Origin: Chryseosolibacter sp036402115
GTDB lineage: Bacteria; Bacteroidota; Bacteroidia; Cytophagales; Cyclobacteriaceae
DNA: 64,000 nt
Direction of reading: 5' to 3'
NCBI GenBank assembly: GCA_036402115.1
Contig: DASWTM010000124.1
Span: 24,874 to 88,873, forward strand
Shown here: positions 63,353-64,000 of the stretch, in pieces
How the letters are laid out: each line of letters starts with the position of its first letter
How positions within the stretch are numbered: position 1 is the first letter of the stretch
Position numbers and translations under genes: made by a program
Notes under the pieces: model-generated
Seen by the model: the letters and a program-made list of their open reading frames with translations, nothing else
Database searches by the model: none
What the model was told of the DNA's origin: nothing

Positions 63353-64000
63353 ATGAAACTTTCAATTAAAACACGCCTGATCACAGCATTCGTTGTCTTG
63401 GTGGCGCTTTCGGCAGCGATCTTTTATTTGGGCAGCAGCAATGCAGGTGTACTCAACGACAGGCTCAATACGATTGTTGACTTGAACGTCAAGCGCATCA
63501 TGCTCGCCTCAAAAGCGTCCGAGGATATTCAGTTGATCACCAAACGTGAAAAGGAACTGGTCATGACCAATGATCTGGAGGAAATTCAGGAATACATCAA
63601 GATCATCGAAGACAGGAATACGGAAATGGTCAACCGGATCGATCAGTTAAAGAGCATGTCTGATGAAAAGGGAGCGGAAATTCTGGACGGTTTTACAACG
63701 AAATGGAATGACTATCAAAAAGTTTATAATAAGATCAAGTCATTAAGTTTGAAAAATACGGATTCTACTTTCGCAGCAGCCTATAAATTGTCGACTACAG
63801 AGGGACGACAGGCTGCTATTGGTGCAATCGGTTCGCTCAGCCAGATCCTGAAAAAGAATGAAGCTGCATTGGCCCAGGCTAAAATTGAAACCGATGCACT
63901 TTACGATGATGCAAAACGCAACATGATCATTCTTCTGGTGATGTCAGTCGTCATTTCGGTCGCTATTTCCTTTTGGATTATCACATCGATTTCCAAATCC
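63353..64000 (+). CDS. Methyl-accepting chemotaxis protein, partial (N-terminal)
   Basis: The first 216 residues are present and the frame is open at the window end. A membrane helix lies near residues 9-27 (LITAFVVLVALSAAIFYL), followed by a four-helix-bundle-type extracytoplasmic domain (LDLNVKRIMLASKASEDIQL-like region, helices with Lys/Glu/Asp), and a second membrane helix begins near 190 (IILLVMSVVISVAISFWII). HAMP and the methyl-accepting signalling domain would follow outside the window. It lies 18 bp after cheW and so is probably the operon's own receptor. Ligand unknown. Confidence 0.85.
   Translation, partial: MKLSIKTRLITAFVVLVALSAAIFYLGSSNAGVLNDRLNTIVDLNVKRIMLASKASEDIQLITKREKELVMTNDLEEIQEYIKIIEDRNTEMVNRIDQLKSMSDEKGAEILDGFTTKWNDYQKVYNKIKSLSLKNTDSTFAAAYKLSTTEGRQAAIGAIGSLSQILKKNEAALAQAKIETDALYDDAKRNMIILLVMSVVISVAISFWIITSISKS

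Overview
The window reads as one contiguous piece of a chromosome from a Bacteroidota bacterium, most likely order Cytophagales. The reasons are two SusC/SusD outer-membrane uptake pairs, many Cys-anchored lipoproteins with a Bacteroidota look, LytS/LytTR and PAS-kinase signalling, a 7TMR-DISM receptor, and very weak Shine-Dalgarno signals. The species cannot be fixed from sequence alone. No rRNA, tRNA, CRISPR array or intact insertion sequence was recognised.

Layout. 1-11.2 kb is a patchwork. It holds a truncated receiver with Glu at the phosphoacceptor position, a fatty-acid-hydroxylase/SDR pair, an M28 peptidase, a PAS histidine kinase, small enzymes, a membrane PAS protein, and repeat-rich intergenic DNA including a 163-bp tandem repeat at 10364-10790. 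11.7-16.7 kb is a compact lipid-type operon (START-like protein, SDR, FA2H-like hydroxylase, NAD-dependent epimerase/dehydrogenase) that ends in a LytS-type kinase and a LytTR regulator. Two identical 12-bp repeats with a 21-bp period lie upstream and are a plausible LytTR site. 16.8-20.6 kb holds a methyltransferase, a RAYT (REP-associated tyrosine transposase) among REP-like hairpins, a DUF4272 protein, a DHFR-fold reductase and a VOC protein. 20.8-24.1 kb has a type II NADH dehydrogenase and a 7TMR-DISM receptor fused to an IS1595-type zinc-ribbon/helix domain.

24.4-33.6 kb is a polysaccharide-utilisation locus: SusC, SusD, a SusE-like lipoprotein and two tandem GH30 enzymes, probably acting on a beta-1,6-glucan-like polymer. 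33.7-39.7 kb is an ArsR regulator followed by an RND tripartite efflux operon (MFP, HAE1-type pump, TolC). 40.1-45.8 kb is a TetR regulator translationally coupled to a type-I-secretion-like set (ABC, HlyD, TolC) whose ATPase has altered Walker B and H-loop residues. 47.9-55.5 kb is a second SusC/SusD unit coupled to a lipoprotein, a Tat-exported HisC-like PLP aminotransferase and an AEC-family permease, which suggests uptake and processing of an amino compound.

55.6-64 kb is signalling: a PAS histidine kinase, a DUF488 protein, then a chemotaxis-type operon. That operon encodes a membrane GAF/PAS protein, a helical protein with CheZ-like features, a STAS protein, CheY, CheA, CheW and the N-terminal part of a methyl-accepting receptor that runs off the window. 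The most interesting leads are the candidate CheZ-like phosphatase with its STAS neighbour, the receptor-transposase-domain fusion, the RAYT/REP neighbourhood, the SusCD-aminotransferase-permease unit, and the LytTR direct repeats.
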